The translations under genes were made by a program, and so were the position numbers. A stretch of 64,000 bases of DNA, taken from Mucilaginibacter sp. cycad4 (GTDB lineage: Bacteria; Bacteroidota; Bacteroidia; Sphingobacteriales; Sphingobacteriaceae). Under the pieces are notes generated by a model. That model searched no databases, had not been told where the DNA came from, and saw only the letters and a program-made list of their open reading frames with translations. Within the stretch, counting starts at the first letter, position 1, and each line of letters opens with the position of its first letter. The stretch is taken from NCBI RefSeq assembly GCF_034263275.1, contig NZ_CP139559.1, positions 5,518,001 to 5,582,000 on the forward strand, in the 5' to 3' direction. Shown piece after piece: positions 59,596 through 64,000 of this stretch.

Positions 59596-62500
59596 TTACA
59601 GGTTTTCGATCAGTTTAGGTTCTTGATGGTGCGGGTGACGGGCGGCTTCGGCTATTTCAGCTTCGGCAGCCAGGTCCTCAGGATCGTGGTCATGGTCTTT
59701 ACGGGTTTTAGCAGCCAGCAGCAAATACATCATCGGGATAATATAAAGCGTTAATACTAATGAAAACAGCATCCCGCCCATAATCACAATACCTAATGAA
59801 ACACGGCTTTTTGCACCTGCGCCCAGCGCAAACGCAATAGGCACAGATCCAAGCACTACGGCTAAGCTGGTCATTAATATAGGCCGTAAACGTGCTGTGG
59901 CAGCTTCAACAACAGCCTCATATTTAGCTACCCCCTGTTCCATCCGCTGGTTGGCAAATTCCACAATCAGGATCCCGTTCTTGGTTACCAGCCCCACAAG
60001 GGTGATGATCCCGATCTCGCTGAAAATATTGAGCGTTTGGTTAAACAGCCACAGCGATAAAAACGCGCCCGAAATAGCCAGCGGCACGGTAAGCATCACA
60101 ATAAACGGGTCCATAAAGCTTTCAAACTGGGCTGCCAGTACCAGGTAGATCAGCAGCAAGGCAAAACCAAAAGCAAAAAGGATGTTCGACGAGCCTTCGG
60201 CATAGTCACGTGACGGGCCGCTCAGCGCTGTACTAAAGGTATCATCAAGTAAGCCTTTGGAGATCCTGTCCATCTCCTTAATACCATCGCCAACAGTATA
60301 ACCCGGCGCCAGGCCAGCAGATACTGTTGCCGATTTGTAACGGTTAAAGTGATAAATTGCAGGCGGTGTAGCACCTTCTGTTGTTTTAACCACGTTATCC
60401 AGCTGCACCAAAGTCCCTTTTGAGCTGCGCACGTAAATAGACCGCAGGTCAAGCGGCTGATCACGGTTAGCGCGGTCAACCTGTGCTATTACCTGGTATT
60501 GTTTCCCGTTTATCAGGAAATAATCCAAACGGCCGGCACTGTAATATAATTGCAGCGTTTGGGCAATATCATCAACCGAAACACCCAGGTCGCGGGCACG
60601 TTCACGATCGGTAACTACACGCAGTTCGGGTTTGGTAAATTTCAGGTTAACATCTGTTCCCTGGAAAACGGGGCTTTTGGACACCTCGGCAAAAAACGTT
60701 GGCAACACCTTCCGGATCTTTTCAAAATCCTGGTTCTGGATAACGTATTGCACCGGTAGCGATGTTTTTGAGCCCGAACCACCACCGCTGATGGTTTGTT
60801 CCTGCACCACAATGGCGCGGGCATCGGGCATTTTGCGTAGTTTACCGTTAAGCCAGTCGGCAAGTTCCTGCTGGGTGCGCACACGTTTATCAGGCGCAAC
60901 CAGCCCTACCCTGCCAAAGCCGGTATTTGAAGCACCGCCGCCGCCAAATGATGGGGAAACAATTTCAAGGTTAACGTTTGCCTCCGGGATCGAATCCTCA
61001 ACAAGGTTAGACACTTTATCCATGTACCTGGTCATGTACTCATAAGTTGCCCCCTCCGAACCGGTAACACTATAACGAAGCAAACTGCGGTCATCAAGCG
61101 GTGCAAGTTCTGATGGTATAACATTAACCAGGATGCCGATGATGACGACAGATGCCGCGAGGATGACGAACGACACCCATTTACGCTTCATAAACTTAAT
61201 GAGCGATTCGGTATACGAAGTGGTCATGTTAATGAAGAAGGGCTCTGTTTTTTCGTAAAACCTTGATTTCTTTTGGTTTTTACGGATCAGCTTTACGTTA
61301 AGCATTGGTGTTAATGACAGGGACACGAATGCCGATATCAATACCGCACCGGCTACCACCACCGCAAACTCACGGAATAAACGGCCGGTGAAACCCTGTA
61401 AAAACACAATGGGTAAAAATACAGCCGCCAGCGTAACCGATGTAGATACCACCGCGAAAAAGATCTCGGCCGAGCCTTCAAAAGCTGCCTTACGGATAGC
61501 CATGCCCGCCTCTACCTTTTTATAGATGTTTTCCGTTACCACGATACCGTCATCCACCACCAGGCCTGTTGCCAGTACTATCCCCAAAAGGGTTAATATA
61601 TTGATGGAAAACCCGAAGATGTACATGATAAAGAACGCGCCGATAAGCGATACCGGGATATCGATGAGCGGCCGGAAAGCGATGAGCCAATCGCGAAAGA
61701 AAAGGTAGATAATAATTACCACCAGTACAAAGGCCACAATCAGCGTTTCCTGCACTTCAGATATCGACTGGTTAATGAACCGCGTATTATCCAGCGCCAC
61801 TTTTACAGAGATATCGGGCGGCAGGTCTTTTTTGATCTGCTCTAAACGTACATAAAAATCCTTCGCTATCTGTACGTAGTTGGCGCCCGGCTGCGGCACT
61901 AAAGCCAAACCAACCATTGGCACACCCGATTCCTTAAATATCGTTTCTTCGTTTGCCGAGCCAAGCACAGCATACCCTACATCTTTAAGACGGATAACCC
62001 GGTTGCTGTCTGCACGGAGGATCAGGTTATTAAAATCCTGCTCTGTAGCCAGTTTGCCCAGTGCCCTGATGGTTACCTCGGTATTGTTACCTTCAATTTT
62101 ACCCGCCGGCAGCTCCACGTTCTCTTTAGCCAAAGCGGCGCCAATATCAGTAGCCGTAAGCCCCTGCGCCGAAAGTTTGGCCGGATCAATCCACAGGCGC
62201 ATAGCATACTGGCGCTGCCCCTGTACGTTAATGGAACTTACACCGGGGATGGTTTGCAGGCCTTCCAATAAAACGTTCTCGGCGTAATCGTCAAGCTGGT
62301 TGATGTTACGGATATTACTGCTAACGGTAAGGGTAATGATCTGGTCAGCGCTGGCGTCGGCCTTGGTTACCACGGGCGGGGCGTTAATATCCTGCGGCAA
62401 CTGGCGCTGGGCCTGGCCCACTTTATCGCGCACGTCGTTCGCCGCGGTTTCCAAATCGGCATCAAGGTCAAACTCAACCGTGATATTGCTTTGCCCAACC

Positions 62501-62754
62501 GAACTGGTCGACGATATATTACGGATTCCCGGTACACCGTTGATAGATTTTTCAAGCGGTTCGGTGATCTGCGATTCAATTACATCGGCATTGGCACCGG
62601 AGTAACTGGTGGATACCGAAATGATGGGCGGATCCACCGAAGGGAAATCGCGCACACCTAAAAATTTGTAGCCGATAATACCGAACACAACAATAACTAC
62701 AGACATTACTGTTGCCAATACCGGCCTTTTAATACTTACTGAGGATAAGCTCAT
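59596..62754 (-). CDS. Efflux RND transporter permease (AcrB/MexB-like, HAE1 group)
   Basis: The 1052-aa inner-membrane pump has twelve transmembrane helices in two halves and the conserved periplasmic porter domains. Characteristic segments include VDDGIVVTENIYKKVE (TM4 region with the proton-relay Asp pair), GVPGIRNISSTSSVGQSNITVEFDLDAD and VTKNGILIVEFANQRMEQG near TM10. It exports hydrophobic compounds by proton antiport in complex with the adaptor and TolC-like genes either side (7-nt and 6-nt gaps). Substrates cannot be told. Confidence 0.97.
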   Translation of the reverse strand: MSLSSVSIKRPVLATVMSVVIVVFGIIGYKFLGVRDFPSVDPPIISVSTSYSGANADVIESQITEPLEKSINGVPGIRNISSTSSVGQSNITVEFDLDADLETAANDVRDKVGQAQRQLPQDINAPPVVTKADASADQIITLTVSSNIRNINQLDDYAENVLLEGLQTIPGVSSINVQGQRQYAMRLWIDPAKLSAQGLTATDIGAALAKENVELPAGKIEGNNTEVTIRALGKLATEQDFNNLILRADSNRVIRLKDVGYAVLGSANEETIFKESGVPMVGLALVPQPGANYVQIAKDFYVRLEQIKKDLPPDISVKVALDNTRFINQSISEVQETLIVAFVLVVIIIYLFFRDWLIAFRPLIDIPVSLIGAFFIMYIFGFSINILTLLGIVLATGLVVDDGIVVTENIYKKVEAGMAIRKAAFEGSAEIFFAVVSTSVTLAAVFLPIVFLQGFTGRLFREFAVVVAGAVLISAFVSLSLTPMLNVKLIRKNQKKSRFYEKTEPFFINMTTSYTESLIKFMKRKWVSFVILAASVVIIGILVNVIPSELAPLDDRSLLRYSVTGSEGATYEYMTRYMDKVSNLVEDSIPEANVNLEIVSPSFGGGGASNTGFGRVGLVAPDKRVRTQQELADWLNGKLRKMPDARAIVVQEQTISGGGSGSKTSLPVQYVIQNQDFEKIRKVLPTFFAEVSKSPVFQGTDVNLKFTKPELRVVTDRERARDLGVSVDDIAQTLQLYYSAGRLDYFLINGKQYQVIAQVDRANRDQPLDLRSIYVRSSKGTLVQLDNVVKTTEGATPPAIYHFNRYKSATVSAGLAPGYTVGDGIKEMDRISKGLLDDTFSTALSGPSRDYAEGSSNILFAFGFALLLIYLVLAAQFESFMDPFIVMLTVPLAISGAFLSLWLFNQTLNIFSEIGIITLVGLVTKNGILIVEFANQRMEQGVAKYEAVVEAATARLRPILMTSLAVVLGSVPIAFALGAGAKSRVSLGIVIMGGMLFSLVLTLYIIPMMYLLLAAKTRKDHDHDPEDLAAEAEIAEAARHPHHQEPKLIENL

Positions 62755-62761
62755 ATCGGGT

Positions 62762-63844
62762 TTATTTAATAACTTTTAAAATTTTCAAAGGCACTTTCGG
62801 CCTCATTTGTATCAGCCCGGATACCACCACGCTGTCGCCCGGCTGCAGTCCCTCAGTTACCTGGATTTTGGTATCTGTACGCAAATCGGTTTTAACCGGC
62901 TTTGATACTGCTATGCCATTTTTATAGATCCAGACAATACTGCTTTTAAGGTCGGGGATAACGGCCTGTGTTGGCAGCAAAATGGTTTTAGGGATTTGAT
63001 CAAGCGTTAAATTGATCTTGGCAAAACTGCCTGCTGTAAGTACCCCCTTGGGGTTTGGCGCTTTAGCACGTACCGTAATGGTGCGTGAGCCGGCATCAAT
63101 TGACGGATCGATAGCATACACGGTACCCACAAAATTTTCCATCGAGCTTTCGGTCCTGAACCTGATCTTACTGCCCGGGCCAAGTATAGAAAGATACCTT
63201 TCAGGCACGGCGAAAGTTACTTTGGCCGGATCGATATTAACCAGGTTTGCAATAGGCGATGATGGCGACAGGTAGCTGCCCGGGCTCACATTCCTTAAAC
63301 CGATTGTGCCTGAAAACGGCGCACGGATCTCGGTACGGGCTATCTGGGCCTTAATCACATCGGCCGCAGCTTTTAACGAGTTTAATGAAGTTAGCGAGGT
63401 GTCGTATTCTTCCTGGCTTATAGCTTCTTTTTGAAGCAGCTGGCGGTTGCGGTTTTCCTGCTGTTTTGCCAATGCCACCTGGTACTGATTTTGCTGCAGC
63501 GATGCTTCCAGGTCCTGGTTGTACACTTTAACCAGCAGCTGTCCTTTTGTTACTTTAGTACCTTCGTTAAAATATATACCGGTAATATTACCCGCTGTCT
63601 GGCTGATGAGGCTTACCTTTTCATTGGCGTCAATGGTGCCGGTAATATCAATAATGTTATTTACGGCGGTATCTTTAACTATCATTACATTAACACCTAC
63701 GGGGCCGCCGCCTTTTTTCTTGTCGCCCTTGCCCGAAGCCATAGCCGCGGCCGATTTCTTTGCCCCTTCGCTAAAAAATTTGTTGTAAATTAAATAGGCA
63801 ACCAGCAGGGCCAGCGCCGTGTAAATAATATATTTCGTTTTCAT
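62762..63844 (-). CDS. RND efflux periplasmic adaptor subunit
   Basis: The 360-aa protein has an N-terminal helix (IIYTALALLVAYLIYNKFF), a lipoyl-like half-motif pair (DANEKVSLISQTAGNITGIYFNEGTKVTKGQLLVKV and ARTEIRAPFSGTIGLRNVSPGSYLSPSSPIANLV) flanking a coiled-coil hairpin, then beta-barrel and membrane-proximal domains. It links pump and channel. It starts 7 nt after the MarR-type gene stop and ends 7 nt before the pump gene. Confidence 0.96.
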   Translation of the reverse strand: MKTKYIIYTALALLVAYLIYNKFFSEGAKKSAAAMASGKGDKKKGGGPVGVNVMIVKDTAVNNIIDITGTIDANEKVSLISQTAGNITGIYFNEGTKVTKGQLLVKVYNQDLEASLQQNQYQVALAKQQENRNRQLLQKEAISQEEYDTSLTSLNSLKAAADVIKAQIARTEIRAPFSGTIGLRNVSPGSYLSPSSPIANLVNIDPAKVTFAVPERYLSILGPGSKIRFRTESSMENFVGTVYAIDPSIDAGSRTITVRAKAPNPKGVLTAGSFAKINLTLDQIPKTILLPTQAVIPDLKSSIVWIYKNGIAVSKPVKTDLRTDTKIQVTEGLQPGDSVVVSGLIQMRPKVPLKILKVIK

Positions 63845-63851
63845 ACTTTGT

Positions 63852-64000
63852 TTAATCCGTGTGTGATTTAGCTTGAAGGGTTGTTTCGGGTGATATTAAT
63901 GGTTTTAAATTTTTATGCATGCGGGCAAGTACGCTTTCAAATACCCTCATATCGGCTTCGGATATGCCTCCGGTAATATCTGCGTTGATATTTTCAAATG
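63852..64000 (-). CDS. MarR-family regulator, C-terminal fragment (5' end outside the window)
   Basis: The last 49 codons are visible, reading FENINADITGGISEADMRVF and then ESVLARMHKNLKPLISPETT to a stop at 63852-63854. The GISEADMRVFESVLARMHKNL helix resembles the C-terminal dimerisation helix of MarR regulators, which often head efflux operons. Only family-level resemblance is possible. It is 7 nt upstream of the adaptor gene, so the first gene of the operon is likely this regulator. Confidence 0.6.
   Translation of the reverse strand, partial: FENINADITGGISEADMRVFESVLARMHKNLKPLISPETTLQAKSHTD

Overview
This window is chromosomal DNA from a Bacteroidota bacterium, most likely family Sphingobacteriaceae (Mucilaginibacter/Pedobacter-like). 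The inference rests on Bacteroidota-type promoters (TTTG about 19-21 nt upstream of TAnnTTTG, clearest before feoA and htrA), near absence of Shine-Dalgarno sequences, frequent TTG/GTG starts, an ECF sigma/FecR/STN locus, and intergenic regions packed with dispersed palindromic repeats. No rRNA, tRNA, CRISPR array, prophage or complete insertion sequence was seen.

Layout. 0-4.2 kb: an HtrA/DegP protease, a repeat-rich stretch containing a 400-bp MITE-like insertion with terminal inverted repeats and a 10-bp target duplication, and an MDR oxidoreductase. 4.2-8.2 kb: an AT-rich accessory pair, a NUDIX hydrolase abutting a 1051-aa PLD-nuclease/superfamily 2 helicase, then a frameshifted small gene. 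8.7-13 kb: a DUF6134-like secreted protein, ECF sigma factor, FecR anti-sigma factor and an STN/carboxypeptidase-regulatory protein with about ten surface repeats instead of a TonB receptor. 13.5-18.1 kb: zinc metallopeptidase, SIMPL-domain protein, Ku, DUF892 ferritin-like protein and a beta-barrel protein. 18.2-22.3 kb: an NtrC-like sigma-54 regulator followed by a 67-aa stand-alone histidine-kinase dimerisation domain, an AI-2E family transporter, and a YtxH/holin-X/hypothetical envelope-stress trio.

22.6-32 kb: trmB with an overlapping alkyltransferase-like gene, two VOC proteins, an AhpD-like protein, tag, polA and the glycogen genes glgA-glgC. 32-38.4 kb: UPF0173 hydrolase, YbaB, a beta-lactamase-fold serine hydrolase, tandem TPR paralogues, gcvH, VanZ-like protein and a 50-aa lipoprotein. 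38.8-46.7 kb: feoA-feoB, a membrane protein bracketed by direct repeats, SprT-like protease, MBL hydrolase, LolC/E-like permease, small lipoprotein, rbfA and an M23 peptidase. 47-56.6 kb: secreted proteins, an aspartyl protease, a 51-aa membrane protein, amidase, serS, rsmI, lnt, and an SDR/TetR pair with twin palindromic operators. 57-64 kb, all minus strand: a MarR-type regulator (cut by the window edge), RND adaptor, RND pump and TolC-like channel, followed by a CheY-like regulator overlapping an N-acetylglucosamine-kinase-like gene.

The best candidates for new biology are the NUDIX + PLD-helicase module (possible nucleic-acid defence or repair), the orphan dimerisation-domain protein coupled to a sigma-54 activator, the sigma/FecR/STN system lacking a TonB receptor, and several mobile repeat families, including a REP-element-REP module present twice. 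All functional calls come from reading the sequence; no database search was run.
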